A stretch of DNA of 36,920 bases from Cellulomonas gelida (GTDB lineage Bacteria; Actinomycetota; Actinomycetes; Actinomycetales; Cellulomonadaceae), in contig NZ_BJLQ01000035.1 of NCBI RefSeq assembly GCF_006538725.1, forward strand, positions 1-36,920, given 5' to 3'. The notes beneath the pieces were generated by a model, which was not told where the DNA came from, made no database searches, and saw only the letters and a program-made list of their open reading frames with translations. The position numbers and the translations under genes were made by a program. Each line of letters opens with the position of its first letter. Positions within the stretch are counted from its first letter, which is position 1. Positions 15,144 through 25,271 of this stretch are shown one piece after another.

Positions 15144-17891
15144 TCATCGTTCGGCCTCACGGATTCCGACCGCCAGGTCGTCGTCCCGGCGCGTGCGCGC
15201 CTCGATCTCGACCGCGACCCACAGCCCGGCGAGCAGCGCGCCCACCGCGATCGCGACCGGATGCCACGTGAACGCCACGTGCGTGCCGTCCGGCTCGCCC
15301 GTCAGGGCGGTGAGTCCGAGCGCGCTCAGGAGCAGCCACGGGACGACGAACCCGATCGCTGAGCCGGCGAGCAGCGCCGCGACGGTGAGCGGGAGCACCT
15401 CGCCGGCCGACAGTCGTCGGGCGGTGCCCGGGTCGAGGCCGAGGGTGCGCAGGACGTGCAGCGTGCGTCGCCGGTCGCGCGCAGTCGCGACGACGGTCAG
15501 GACGAGCGCGACCACCGCGAGGAGGGCGAGCGCGACCTGCGAGACGACCATCAGCGTGCGCAGCCCGGCGGTCAGCGGCGAGGACGTCCAGTCCTCGAGC
15601 CACCCCTCGCGGCTCAGCACGGTCACGCCGGGCGTCTCCGCGACGGCGAGGTCGGTCACGGCCCGGACCGCGCCCGGGCCCAGGAGGCGGGTGTACTGCG
15701 CGGGCACCTCCGTGCCGAGCACGGAGGCCAGCACCGCGCGGTCCACGACGACGGTCGGTGCGCCGTCGTCACCGCGGATGCTCGTGGTGCCCTGCACGTC
15801 GAGCGGCGCGAACACGTCCGTCGCCCAGACCTGGGGTGCGAACGCCTCCGCGACGCGTTCGAGCTCGGGCGAGATCAGTGCGGGCGCCGCGGTCGGGCTC
15901 GTCTGCTCGCCGAGCGACGCGAGGCCGGGCTCGACCGGGTCGCCCGCGCTGCGGCGCAGCTCGGCGAGCGCCTGGGCGTCGACCGCCAGGAGCGTGACGT
16001 CCACGCCCGAGCCGATGCCGAACGTGCGGCTCACCCACATGCGCGTGCCGACCACGCTCGTGACCCCGGGCGCATCCCGCAGCGCGTCGAGCGTCGCGTC
16101 GTCGACGGGGCCGTCGACGCGCACGTCCCCGCCGACGAGCACGTCGGCGGCGCGCTGCTGCCCGCGGTCGACCGTGGCCACCGTCAGTCCGCTGAACACG
16201 ACGAGCGCGACGGCCACGGTCAGCGTGAGCAGCGGGATCGCGGTGCGGCTCGCCCGCTCCGCCCGCGCCGCGGCCACCAGCCCCGCCAGAGCGGGGCCGC
16301 GGGACGCCGCGCGGCGCAGCGCGCGCAGCGCGGGTGGGAGCACGTGAGAGACGAGCACGGTCGACGCACCGGCCAGCAGCACGGGCGTCGCCGCGAGCAG
16401 CCAGTCGACGCCGCCCGTGCTGCTCGCGAGCAGGCCGCGGGCGCGCACCGACGCGAGCGCGCCGCCCGCGAGCGCGAGCAGCGTGAGCTCCGCGACCAGG
16501 CGCCGGGTACGACGGCGGGCGGCGAGACGGTCACGGTCGGCGCGGTTGGCGGGCACGCGACGTCCGGTCCAGGAGCGACGCACGAGCGTGGCCGCGAGGA
16601 CCGCAGGCGCGAGCACGCCGACCGCCGCGACCGCGGCGCCCGGCCACCAGGCGCCGCCCGTGCGGGGGACGAGGACCGCGAGCGCCCCGACCGCGACCGC
16701 GCACGCGAGCGTGGTCACCGGCACGGACTCCAGCAGCGCGCGCCACCCGACGGAGGCGACCGACGCGCCGCGCGCACGCTCGAGCGTGTAGAGCGACGCG
16801 CGGCGTTCGACGAGCAGGCGCGCGGCGAGCAGCAGCGTGAGCGCGCCGACCGCCACGAGGCCCGCCAGCAGCACGCTGGCCTGCGCGGTCGCGCCGGCGA
16901 GCCGATCCCGGTAGGCGTTCAGCGCGTCGTCGAGCCCGGTCTTGATCAGCGGCACGCGTGCGTCCATGAGTCGCAGCGGCGTCGGGTCGGCCGACAGCGC
17001 GGCGACCTCGGTCGCGAGCGTCTCGGCGCCGTCGGCCGTCAGCTGGTCGGCGCGCGCCAGGAAGCGGACCTGCGTGGTCGTGCCGGTGGGCGCGAGAGCG
17101 ACGAGCAGGTCGGGCAGCGACGCGTCCGACACGAGGAACCCGGCGGCCGCGATCGCGCCGGTCCCGCGCGGCGCGGGCCGGGCCTCGACCAGGTCCGCGA
17201 GCCCGGACCACACCGGGTCGTCGGGGTCGACGACCTCATAGGTCCCGACGACCACCGCCGTCAGCCGCGTGAGCAGTCCCCCCGGCTTGACGACGACCTC
17301 GTCGCCGAGCTCGAGCCCCATCGCCTCCGCGCCCGTGACGCTCACGCCGACCTCCACGTGCCGCTGCAGGTCGGCCAGGGGCTGACCCTCCGCAGGCTGG
17401 ACGTCGGGGAGCAGGGCCGGGGCGCGGCCGGCCACCCAGCGCACCGGGTCGCTGCCGTCGGAGGGCAGGACGTGGCCCACCCGTCCGGCCGCGACGCCCG
17501 CGGGGACCTGGGCGTACCAGGCGGACGTCGTGGTGGTGGTCATGGGGTCGGTGAGGTAGCCGCGCAGCGTGGCGGGCACGCCGTCGGAGATGGTCGCCGC
17601 GTCGCGTCGCAGGTCGGCAGCGGGCTCGGGCGGGCGTACGCCGGCGACCGGCGGGTCGACCCCGCCGACCTCCGCGATCACGTCGGTGCCCGGGCGGCCA
17701 CGCTCGACGACGTCCCGCGCACCCCGGTCGGCGACCGACATCACCAGGCGCGGGGCGAGCAGCGCGACGAGCACGAGCGCCGCCGCGAGTGCCCCGGTCA
17801 GGACGAGCAAGCCGGCGTCGGTCGCGGCCCGCCGACGCGTGACCAGCGGTCCGGCGCCGACGACCGTGCGCACCCTCGTCGTCAGGCTCAT
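15144..17891 (-). CDS. Large FtsX-type ABC permease (first of pair by operon end)
   Basis: 915 residues with two FtsX-like halves. A membrane helix at about 23-48 is followed by an extracytoplasmic domain (about 50-335), then a cluster of helices near 340-570, a second extracytoplasmic domain (about 575-775), and three C-terminal helices near 780-895. The charged cytoplasmic loops LLVERRASLYTLERARG and TARDRRRTLHVLRTLGLD are the FtsX coupling-loop type. The ATG overlaps the stop of the upstream permease (ATGA). It probably pairs with the other permease and the two ATPases as one envelope complex. No substrate is suggested by the external domains. Confidence 0.85.
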   Translation of the reverse strand: MSLTTRVRTVVGAGPLVTRRRAATDAGLLVLTGALAAALVLVALLAPRLVMSVADRGARDVVERGRPGTDVIAEVGGVDPPVAGVRPPEPAADLRRDAATISDGVPATLRGYLTDPMTTTTTSAWYAQVPAGVAAGRVGHVLPSDGSDPVRWVAGRAPALLPDVQPAEGQPLADLQRHVEVGVSVTGAEAMGLELGDEVVVKPGGLLTRLTAVVVGTYEVVDPDDPVWSGLADLVEARPAPRGTGAIAAAGFLVSDASLPDLLVALAPTGTTTQVRFLARADQLTADGAETLATEVAALSADPTPLRLMDARVPLIKTGLDDALNAYRDRLAGATAQASVLLAGLVAVGALTLLLAARLLVERRASLYTLERARGASVASVGWRALLESVPVTTLACAVAVGALAVLVPRTGGAWWPGAAVAAVGVLAPAVLAATLVRRSWTGRRVPANRADRDRLAARRRTRRLVAELTLLALAGGALASVRARGLLASSTGGVDWLLAATPVLLAGASTVLVSHVLPPALRALRRAASRGPALAGLVAAARAERASRTAIPLLTLTVAVALVVFSGLTVATVDRGQQRAADVLVGGDVRVDGPVDDATLDALRDAPGVTSVVGTRMWVSRTFGIGSGVDVTLLAVDAQALAELRRSAGDPVEPGLASLGEQTSPTAAPALISPELERVAEAFAPQVWATDVFAPLDVQGTTSIRGDDGAPTVVVDRAVLASVLGTEVPAQYTRLLGPGAVRAVTDLAVAETPGVTVLSREGWLEDWTSSPLTAGLRTLMVVSQVALALLAVVALVLTVVATARDRRRTLHVLRTLGLDPGTARRLSAGEVLPLTVAALLAGSAIGFVVPWLLLSALGLTALTGEPDGTHVAFTWHPVAIAVGALLAGLWVAVEIEARTRRDDDLAVGIREAER

Positions 17892-20800
17892 CCTTCGTCC
17901 CCCAGTCGCAGGAGCGCACCGGAAGCGCGCCGCAGCAGCGCACGCGTCGTGACGACGACCGCCAGCAGCGCGCCGATCGTGAGGGTCCCGACGACCGCTC
18001 CGAGCACGGGCCACGGCCACTGCACGACCACGCTCGGCACCGGTGCCAGGCCGCGCGACGACACCGTGATGAGCGGCCCGACGAACCAGGCCAGCAGGGC
18101 CCCGACCGCGACCCCGGCGATCGTCCCGATGGCGCCGAGCAGCACGTACTCGCCGACGATCGCGCGCACCAGCGAGCCCTGCGACGCGCCGAGCGCCTGC
18201 AGCCGCGCGAGCTCGAGGCGGCGCGTGCGGACCGCGACCGTCGCGCTGAGCGCGATGCCGGCGACCGCGAGCGCGACCGCGGCGAGCGTCACGATCCACA
18301 GCGCCGCGGGCACGGCGACGTGCAACGGCCCGTCGGTGGCCTCCGCGCGGACCTCGACGCGCGTCGTCGTCGTGCCCGCGCCCGTCTTGGTGATCGCGGC
18401 CGCGGCGCCGGGCGCGTCGCCGTCGGAGACGCGAGCCCACCACTCGTCCGTCAACGTGCTGCGCCCGCCGGCGACGAGGACCGCGCGCAGGAGCGCGTCG
18501 CGGTCGACCAGCATCGCGTCACCCCGCGGGATCCCGGGCAGGTACGGCACCTGCCGGTCGATACGGAGCTGCACGGCGACACCGTCGACGTCGACGACGA
18601 GCACGTCGTCCTCGGTCGCGCTCAGCTTGCTGAGCAGCGCAGGGGTGACGACCGCGTGCACGATCGGCTCACGGTCGAAGGTCGTGGTGTAGAGCGCCGC
18701 GGTCCCGTCGCCCACGTGGCCGAGGTTCGGCGTCGCGGTGACGTGCAGCCCGTCACCGTCGACCCACGTCGCGCCCAGCCGGATGCCCTGCTGGAACGGC
18801 TGCGGTGCGCCAGTCGTGTGCCAGGCGCCGCGGCTGAGGTCGAGCAGCGTCTCGTCGCCGTCGGTGTCGACCGCGCGCACGTCGGTGAGGACCGCGTCGT
18901 ACGGCAGGTTCCAGAGCTCGGGGTCGAAGGTCGACCAGACATCCGGCGGGAGCGAGAGGCGCAGGCCGACGCCGATGAGCTGCGTCGCCCCGAGGTCCTC
19001 GGGCAGTGCGAGGGCGAGCTCGGCCGGCGCGTCGGGCCCGGAGCCGACTGCGGTCGTCACGGCGGGCAGGTCCAGGGTTGCGCGTGCGCCGCGGGCATCC
19101 TGCACGACGAGCGAGGCCCACGTCCGCGCGGCGTCGTCGCCGGTCAGAGGTGCGCGCACGCGGGCGCTGAGCGTGAGGCGCAGCTCGCTCGTGCCCGCCG
19201 GGATCGGGACGCCCTGCACGGGACGCGCGGGCGCCATGCCCGCGGTGGCGGCGGACCAGCCGCCGTCGAGTCGGCCGCGCAGCAGATCGCCGGCATGGTG
19301 CGTGTCGAGCGCGAGCATCGTCGTCGTGACGCCCGACGTCGACGCGTCGGCACCGGAGGCGATGGCCGTCTGCACCTGGCGGAGCGCGACCGGCGCCACG
19401 ACCGGCAGGTGGTCGACCCCGCCGATCCGCGCGGACTGCTCGAACAGCGAGCCGTCGGGGTCGGTGATCCGCAGGTCCGTGCCGATCGTGAGCTCCGCCT
19501 GCTCGCGCTGGGAGGTGCGCCACGTGTCGAGCCAGCCCTGCGCGAACGTGCCGACGGCGACCGCGAGCGTCACGAGCAGCACGGCGCCGGCCGCGCGGCG
19601 CGGCCGGCGGCTGATCTCCCAGGCCGTCAGCGGCGCGACGAGCGCGCGGCTGCGCCGGGCGGCGAGCTCGCCGAGCCCGGCGACGAGCGGCAGGACACGG
19701 CCGGCGAGCACACCGCCGGCCAGGAGCACGAGCGCGGGCGCGGCCACCAGCAGCGGGTCCATGCCGCCCGAGCCGTCGAGCACGGGGGAGCCGTGCCGGA
19801 CGAGCTGCCAGAGCGCGACCCCGGCGACGACGACGACCGCGAGGTCGACGCCCGAGCGCGCGAGCATCTGGCGACGGTCCTGACGGATGTCCTGCTGCTC
19901 GGAGTCCACGGCCGAGACGCGACGCCGCACCGAGGGGGCCAGGAGTACCGCCGCGAGCAGGAGCGCGGCGACGGCGCACGTCGTCCACAGCAGCGCGGGC
20001 GTCCCGGGGTCCACCGCGAGCCCGGCGTCGCGCAGGACCGGTACACGGGTCACGCCGCGGTACACGAGCCCGGCGAGCCACGGTGCGGTGAGCGTGGCGA
20101 CCGCGGCGACACCGAGGGCCTCGAACGCCGCCAGGCCCAGCAGCTGTGCGTGGGACGCGCCGCGTGAGGTGAGCAGCGTCTGCTCGGCGGAGCGGCGCTC
20201 GGCGAGCAGCCGGGCCGCGAGCAGCAGCACCGTCACGGCCACGACGAGCAGCATGAGCCCGACGACGACCACGCCGACGCGGGTCACCGCGAGGCTCGCC
20301 GTGATGGTGTCGAGCGTGCGGTCGAGCGCCGTCGACACGTCGGTGCTCGCGCCCGGGACGGCCGCGTACAGGTCCGTCTGCGCGGTGCGCAGCCGCTCGC
20401 GCAGACCCGCGAGCTCGGCGGGCGTGGCGGACGCGAGATCGGGCTGCGCGACGAGGCGCTGCGTCCCGGGCTGGACGGCCCCGACACCCGGGGCAACGAC
20501 GAGCGGGCCCCACGCCTCGGCGACGCTGCCGCCGAACGAGCCGGGCACGGGGAAGGCCGGGTCGTACCCGCGGCCCGCGAGGAGGTCGCGCGACCAGACG
20601 GAGCGCGGCGGGTCGGCGCGGTAGGTCCCGACGACGCGCACCGGGATGTCCGCGCCGACGTCGGTGCCCGCGGTCCGCAGCACGTCGCCGAGCTTCCAGC
20701 CGTACGCCGCGGCCGTCGCGGTGGGGAGCGCGACGGGCACGGCGGTCCCGTCCCACGCGGTCGTCGGCCACTGCCCGGTCAGGAGCGTCGCGTGCTCGGG

Positions 20801-21208
20801 CACGATCGGGTAGTCCGCGAGGTAGACCAGCACCGGTTCCAGGCCGCGCTCGCGCTCGACGGAGAGCCAGGGCGACGACGTCCACGTGGTCACGTCGGCG
20901 TCGACGGGGCCCAACAGCTCGGCCAGGCCCGTCTGCAGTGCCTCCGTCACCTGCTCGGGCGAGTTGCGCCCGACGACGGCGCGCACGTCGATCGTCGTGC
21001 TCTCGACGCCTGCGCGGTCCAGGGCGACCTGAGGCGCGCGGTCCTCGCCGACCCAGAGCAGCAGCGCGAAGGTCCCGAGCAGGGTCGCGGCGACGACCGT
21101 CACGGCGACGACCGCGAGCAGGAGCGTGCCCTGGGCGCGCGTGCGGTGCGCCAGCAAGCGCGGCATCCATCTCACGCCCAGCAGCCCCCTGACCTCGTCG
21201 TCCGGCAT
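17888..21208 (-). CDS. Large FtsX-type ABC permease, operon head
   Basis: 1106 residues with the same plan as its partner but longer external parts. A helix at about 27-52 precedes an external domain (about 55-300). Membrane helices cluster near 305-555, a very large external domain spans about 560-965, and three helices lie at about 970-1090. FtsX-type loops LLAERRSAEQTLLTSRGAS and RTRRLELARLQALGAS are clear. I use ATG 21208; it lacks a strong ribosome site, and the in-frame frame extends 17 residues further, so the start is uncertain. It diverges from the MFS exporter gene. Sequence divergence between the two permeases suggests an obligate heterodimer. Confidence 0.85.
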   Translation of the reverse strand: MPDDEVRGLLGVRWMPRLLAHRTRAQGTLLLAVVAVTVVAATLLGTFALLLWVGEDRAPQVALDRAGVESTTIDVRAVVGRNSPEQVTEALQTGLAELLGPVDADVTTWTSSPWLSVERERGLEPVLVYLADYPIVPEHATLLTGQWPTTAWDGTAVPVALPTATAAAYGWKLGDVLRTAGTDVGADIPVRVVGTYRADPPRSVWSRDLLAGRGYDPAFPVPGSFGGSVAEAWGPLVVAPGVGAVQPGTQRLVAQPDLASATPAELAGLRERLRTAQTDLYAAVPGASTDVSTALDRTLDTITASLAVTRVGVVVVGLMLLVVAVTVLLLAARLLAERRSAEQTLLTSRGASHAQLLGLAAFEALGVAAVATLTAPWLAGLVYRGVTRVPVLRDAGLAVDPGTPALLWTTCAVAALLLAAVLLAPSVRRRVSAVDSEQQDIRQDRRQMLARSGVDLAVVVVAGVALWQLVRHGSPVLDGSGGMDPLLVAAPALVLLAGGVLAGRVLPLVAGLGELAARRSRALVAPLTAWEISRRPRRAAGAVLLVTLAVAVGTFAQGWLDTWRTSQREQAELTIGTDLRITDPDGSLFEQSARIGGVDHLPVVAPVALRQVQTAIASGADASTSGVTTTMLALDTHHAGDLLRGRLDGGWSAATAGMAPARPVQGVPIPAGTSELRLTLSARVRAPLTGDDAARTWASLVVQDARGARATLDLPAVTTAVGSGPDAPAELALALPEDLGATQLIGVGLRLSLPPDVWSTFDPELWNLPYDAVLTDVRAVDTDGDETLLDLSRGAWHTTGAPQPFQQGIRLGATWVDGDGLHVTATPNLGHVGDGTAALYTTTFDREPIVHAVVTPALLSKLSATEDDVLVVDVDGVAVQLRIDRQVPYLPGIPRGDAMLVDRDALLRAVLVAGGRSTLTDEWWARVSDGDAPGAAAAITKTGAGTTTTRVEVRAEATDGPLHVAVPAALWIVTLAAVALAVAGIALSATVAVRTRRLELARLQALGASQGSLVRAIVGEYVLLGAIGTIAGVAVGALLAWFVGPLITVSSRGLAPVPSVVVQWPWPVLGAVVGTLTIGALLAVVVTTRALLRRASGALLRLGDEG

Positions 21209-21315
21209 GTGTCCGGGCGACCCTAACCCAGGCGAGGCCCTCGGCGGGAGCGTTCCCACGGATGGGTGTACGGGCAGCCGTGGTCGCCCGACGCGTCCCT
21301 GTCGGACGCAGGACC

Positions 21316-21321
21316 TACGCT
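21316..21321 (+). promoter_or_regulatory. Candidate -10 box of the MFS exporter gene
   Basis: TACGCT is followed by seven bases and an in-frame GTG at 21329. This supports either a leaderless start at 21329 or a short leader to the ATG at 21371. Confidence 0.4.
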
Positions 21322-21370
21322 CGAACCGGTGACGCGGTCAGCACGTCGCCCCGTCCCGAGAGGCACCGCC

Positions 21371-23029
21371 ATGTCCCACCCCACCGCGACGACCGGGCCC
21401 CCCGCGCTCGCCGACCTGCACGGGCGCAGCCCGTGGAGCGTCCTGCCGCCGCTGTGCCTCGGCTTCTTCATGATCATGCTCGACACGACGATCGTGAACA
21501 TCGCGGTGCCGACCTTGGTGCGCGAGCTCGACGCGAGCATCGCCGCGGTCGGCTGGGTCAACAGCGCCTACCTGCTCTCGTTCGCGGTCCTGCTGCTCGT
21601 GACCGGGCGGCTCGGGGACCGGTTCGGTCCGCGGCCGGTGTTCATCGTGGGCCTCGTGGTGTTCACCGTGACCTCGGTGGCCTGCGGGCTCGCCGACTCG
21701 ATCGGTCTCCTGATCGCCGCGCGCGCGGTGCAGGGCGTCGGCGCCGCGCTCATGACGCCGCAGACCATGTCGATGATCACGCGCGTGTTCCCGCCCGCCA
21801 AGCGCGGTGCCGCGATGGGCGTGTGGGGCGCGGTCGCGGGCGTCGCGACCATCACCGGACCCGTGCTCGGGGGGCTGCTGGTCGAGACCGCGGGCTGGGA
21901 GTACATCTTCTTCATCAACGTGCCGGTCGGGCTCGTCGCGCTGTGGTTCGCGTTCCGCAACCTGCCGGTGCTGGCGACCCACGCGCGCACGTTCGACCTG
22001 GTCGGCGTGGCCCTGTCGGTCGTCGGCATGTTCCTGCTGGTGTTCGGCCTGCAGGAGGGCGACGCCTACGCCTGGGGCGCGATCGTCGGGCCAGTGACGG
22101 TGTGGATGATCATCGTCGCGGGCGCGCTCGTGCTCGCCGCGTTCGTGTGGTGGCAGCACCGGATCGGCGACGAGGCGCTGCTGCCGCTGCGGCTGTTCCA
22201 CGTCCGGAACTTCTCGCTGTCGAACGTCGCCGGGTTCGCCGTGACGTTCGCGATGACCGGGATCTTCTTCCCGTTCACGATCTACCTGCAGCTCGTGCTC
22301 GGGCTCTCGCCGCTGCGGGCCGCGCTCGTGGGCGCGGGCGGCTCGCTGGTGTCGGGCTTCGTCGCGCCCGTCGCGGGGCGGCTGTCCGACCGGGTCCCGG
22401 CCAAGTGGGTGGTCGCGACGGGGTTCGCGATCCTCGTCGTGGTCGTGACCTGGCTGGTGGCGGTGATCGAGCCGGAGGCGTCGGTGTGGCACCTCGTGTG
22501 GCCCATGACGCTGTTCGGCGTCGGCACCGGGCTCCTGTTCTCGCCGCTCGCCGCGGCGGCCACGGCCGGGCTGGACCAGCGCACCGCGGGTGCCGGCGCA
22601 GGCGCGTTCAACACCACGCGCCAGATCGGCGGGGTCGTCGGCTCGGCCGCGGTGGTCGCCATGCTCACCTCGCGCCTGTCCGCGACCATCCCCGCGGCTG
22701 CCGCGGACGCGGCCGGCTCGCTGCCCGCAGCGGCGCGCCAGCCCTTCCTGGACGGGCTCGCGAAGGTCGACGCGTCCCAGTTCTCCGGTGGCTCGGGAGC
22801 GACGTTCCCCGTGCCACCGGGCGTGCCCGCGCAGCTCGCCGAGCAGGTGCGTTCCGCCGCGCTGCAGGCTGTCCACTCGGGGTTCGCTACCGCGGTGGGC
22901 CAGACGCTGCTGCTCACCGCGGCCGTGCTCGTCGTCGGGCTCGTCGCCGCGCTCGCGATGAACGCCATCCGCCCGCACGCGCACGTCGTCCCGCTCGAGG
23001 CACCAAGCCGGGAGCCCGTGACCAGCTGA
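21371..23029 (+). CDS. DHA2-family MFS drug exporter (EmrB/QacA type)
   Basis: 552 residues with about 14 membrane helices. Family motifs are present: LDTTIVNIAVP in helix 1, GRLGDRFGPRPV (motif A) and GPVLGGLL (motif C, typical of antiporters). Such proteins expel hydrophobic drugs or cations using the proton gradient. ATG 21371 is used, with GAGAGG upstream. An in-frame GTG at 21329 would add 14 residues and is placed for leaderless translation, so the start is open. An insertion of about 65 residues between the last two helices (22690-22880) is Ala- and Pro-rich and external. It diverges from the FtsX operon; no TetR/MarR regulator is adjacent. Confidence 0.9.
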   Translation: MSHPTATTGPPALADLHGRSPWSVLPPLCLGFFMIMLDTTIVNIAVPTLVRELDASIAAVGWVNSAYLLSFAVLLLVTGRLGDRFGPRPVFIVGLVVFTVTSVACGLADSIGLLIAARAVQGVGAALMTPQTMSMITRVFPPAKRGAAMGVWGAVAGVATITGPVLGGLLVETAGWEYIFFINVPVGLVALWFAFRNLPVLATHARTFDLVGVALSVVGMFLLVFGLQEGDAYAWGAIVGPVTVWMIIVAGALVLAAFVWWQHRIGDEALLPLRLFHVRNFSLSNVAGFAVTFAMTGIFFPFTIYLQLVLGLSPLRAALVGAGGSLVSGFVAPVAGRLSDRVPAKWVVATGFAILVVVVTWLVAVIEPEASVWHLVWPMTLFGVGTGLLFSPLAAAATAGLDQRTAGAGAGAFNTTRQIGGVVGSAAVVAMLTSRLSATIPAAAADAAGSLPAAARQPFLDGLAKVDASQFSGGSGATFPVPPGVPAQLAEQVRSAALQAVHSGFATAVGQTLLLTAAVLVVGLVAALAMNAIRPHAHVVPLEAPSREPVTS

Positions 23030-23053
23030 CGTGGCGCCGGCGGGCGCCACGTC
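23028..23053. terminator. Convergent terminator between the MFS gene and fumC
   Basis: GACGTGGCGCC and GGCGCCACGTC form a perfect 11-bp stem with a GGCG loop. The stem begins inside the MFS stop codon and lies 27 bases from the end of fumC on the other strand. Confidence 0.8.
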
Positions 23054-23080
23054 CTCACGGTCCCCGCGTTCGCCCGTGCG

Positions 23081-24499
23081 TCAGGCCTGCGGCGGACGGG
23101 TCATGCTCAGGACGTCGAGGGCCGCGTCGAGCTGCTCCTCGGTGACCTCGCCGCGCTCGACGTAGCCGAGGTCGACCACGGCCTGCCGGATGGTCTGGCC
23201 GTGCTTGACCGCGTGCTTGGCGATCTTCGCCGCGGCCTCGTAGCCGATCACGCGGTTGAGCGGCGTGACGATCGACGGCGACGACTCGGCGAACGCCCGC
23301 GCGCGCTCCTCGTTCGCGACGAGCCCCGCGACGGTCTTGTCGGCGAGCACGCGGCTGGCGTTGGCGAGCAGGCGGATCGACTCGAGGACCGCTGAGGCGA
23401 TGACGGGGATCTGCACGTTGAGCTCGAACGAGCCCGACGCGCCCGCCCAGGCCACCGTCGCGTCGTTGCCGACGACGCGAGCGGCCACCATGAGGACGGC
23501 CTCGGGGATCACGGGGTTGACCTTGCCGGGCATGATCGACGAGCCGGGCTGAAGGTCGGGGATCGCGATCTCACCCAGGCCGGTGTTGGGGCCCGAGCCC
23601 ATCCAGCGCAGGTCGTTGCAGATCTTGGTCAGGCTGACGGCGATGGTCCGCAGCGCGCCGGACAGCTCGACGAGCCCGTCCCGCGACGACTGGGCCTCGA
23701 AGTGGTCGCGCGCCTCGGTGAGCGGCAGGCCCGTGTCCTCGCGCAGGAGCTCGATGACCCGCTGCGGGAAGCCTGCCGGCGTGTTGATGCCGGTGCCGAC
23801 CGCGGTGCCGCCGAGGGGGACCTCGGCCGTGCGGGGCAGCGCGGCCTGCAGGCGCTCGACGCCGTACCGGACCGCGGCGGCGTAGCCGCCGAACTCCTGG
23901 CCGAGGGTCACGGGCGTCGCGTCCATGAGGTGCGTGCGGCCGGACTTGACCACGCCGGCCCACGCGTCGGCCTTGTCCTGCAGCGCGGCGGCGAGGTGCT
24001 CGAGCGCGGGGATGAGGTCCCGCACGACGCCCGCGGTGGCGGCGACGTGCACGCTCGTCGGGAACACGTCGTTGGACGACTGCGACGCGTTGACGTGGTC
24101 GTTCGGGTGCACGGCCGAGCCCAGCGCGAGCGTGGCGAGGGTGGCGATCACCTCGTTCGTGTTCATGTTCGAGCTCGTGCCCGAGCCCGTCTGGAACACG
24201 TCGACGGGGAAGTGCGCGTCGTGCGCGCCGCTCGCCACCTCGTCGGCCGCGCCGACGATCGCCTCGGCGACCTCGGGCGCGAGCACGCCCAGCTCGGCGT
24301 TCGCGCGTGCCGCGGCCTTCTTGATGCGCGCGAGCGCCTCGATGTGACCCCGCTCGAGACCTGTGCCGGAGATCGGGAAGTTCTCGACGGCGCGCTGCGT
24401 CTGCGCGCGGTACAGGGCGGTCGCGGGGACGCGGACCTCGCCCATCGTGTCGTGCTCGATCCGGTAGTCGACGGCGTCGTCGGGAAGCGCAGAAGTCAT
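23081..24499 (-). CDS. fumC: Class II fumarate hydratase
   Basis: 472 residues, the normal size for the iron-independent homotetrameric fumarase that interconverts fumarate and malate in the TCA cycle. Landmarks are [12 protein letters not shown] (105-116), [14 protein letters not shown] (131-144), H190 in [11 protein letters not shown], and the signature [11 protein letters not shown] (319-329) with the catalytic serine on its loop. ATG 24499 gives the standard N-terminus; the ribosome site is weak. It is 41 bases from the carbonic anhydrase gene on the same strand and may be co-transcribed. Mycobacterium fum (Rv1098c) lies in the same block. Confidence 0.96.
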   Translation of the reverse strand: MTSALPDDAVDYRIEHDTMGEVRVPATALYRAQTQRAVENFPISGTGLERGHIEALARIKKAAARANAELGVLAPEVAEAIVGAADEVASGAHDAHFPVDVFQTGSGTSSNMNTNEVIATLATLALGSAVHPNDHVNASQSSNDVFPTSVHVAATAGVVRDLIPALEHLAAALQDKADAWAGVVKSGRTHLMDATPVTLGQEFGGYAAAVRYGVERLQAALPRTAEVPLGGTAVGTGINTPAGFPQRVIELLREDTGLPLTEARDHFEAQSSRDGLVELSGALRTIAVSLTKICNDLRWMGSGPNTGLGEIAIPDLQPGSSIMPGKVNPVIPEAVLMVAARVVGNDATVAWAGASGSFELNVQIPVIASAVLESIRLLANASRVLADKTVAGLVANEERARAFAESSPSIVTPLNRVIGYEAAAKIAKHAVKHGQTIRQAVVDLGYVERGEVTEEQLDAALDVLSMTRPPQA

Positions 24500-24540
24500 G
24501 CGCCCATCCTGCCGCACCCGGCGAGCGGGCCGTCGCGGAC

Positions 24541-25176
24541 TCAGACCTCGCCGATGTCGCCGACGACCTCGGCGACCCGCACGCGACCGTCGGTCAGCGT
24601 GTACTCGAGCCCGACGATCGCGCACCGGCCGGCCGCGACCGCGTCGGCGAGAGTCACCGAGAACCGCTGGAGCATGAGGACGGTGTGCTTGACGTGCTCG
24701 TGGCCGAGCGCGGCGGCGGACAGGTTCTCGACCGGCTCGCCGGTCCGGGTGAGCCCGACGATGCTCGGGATGACGCGGTCCACCACGGCGCTGACGAGCC
24801 CGGGTGCCTGCGTGCCTCGCGTGAGCGCCTCCGTCGCGGCGGCGACCGCGCCGCACGAGTCGTGACCCAGGACGACGACGAGCGGCGTCCCGAGCACCGA
24901 GACGCCGTACTCGATCGACCCGACGACGGTCGTGTCCAGCACGTGGCCCGCGGTCCGCACGACGAACAGGTCGCCGAGCCCGCGGTCGAAGATGATCTCG
25001 GCGGCGACCCGGGAGTCCGAGCAGCCGAACAGGACCGCGAACGGGTTCTGCCCGTGCTGCACCTCGGAGCGTCTGTCGACACCCTGCGACGGGTGGAGCA
25101 TCTCGTCGTTGACGAACCGGTCGTTGCCGGCCTTGAGCGCGGCCCAGGCCTCGGCTGGCGTGAGGGGTGTGGTCAC
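24541..25176 (-). CDS. Beta-class carbonic anhydrase
   Basis: 211 residues. The zinc site is complete: C52 in CSDSR (with the D54-R56 dyad), H105 and C108 in GHDSCGA. The enzyme hydrates CO2 to bicarbonate for carboxylases and pH balance. No signal peptide is seen, so it is cytoplasmic. The frame is open upstream, but the GTG at 25176 begins a family-like N-terminus ([17 protein letters not shown]) and the extra upstream residues are low complexity. Just before it stands ATGGGCGC, also found directly before the fumC start. It lies upstream of fumC on the same strand. Confidence 0.94.
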   Translation of the reverse strand: MTTPLTPAEAWAALKAGNDRFVNDEMLHPSQGVDRRSEVQHGQNPFAVLFGCSDSRVAAEIIFDRGLGDLFVVRTAGHVLDTTVVGSIEYGVSVLGTPLVVVLGHDSCGAVAAATEALTRGTQAPGLVSAVVDRVIPSIVGLTRTGEPVENLSAAALGHEHVKHTVLMLQRFSVTLADAVAAGRCAIVGLEYTLTDGRVRVAEVVGDIGEV

Positions 25177-25271
25177 GCGCCCATGGTGGCAGGTCGACGG
25201 ATTCCCGTCCTGAGGTGTCCAGTTTCGCCGCCCCGGCGGCCCGGACGGACGTCGCGCGCGGGCGTCGTCAG

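Noticed and set aside
15456..18692. Open frame of more than 1000 codons opposite the FtsX permease genes
   Set aside because: Its Arg/Gly/His/Gln-rich, low-complexity composition is the usual antisense shadow of a GC-rich gene; the minus strand has recognisable FtsX motifs.
13422..23029. Resistance part of an antibiotic biosynthetic cluster
   Set aside because: An exporter and FtsX/ABC genes are present, but there is no biosynthetic enzyme anywhere near.
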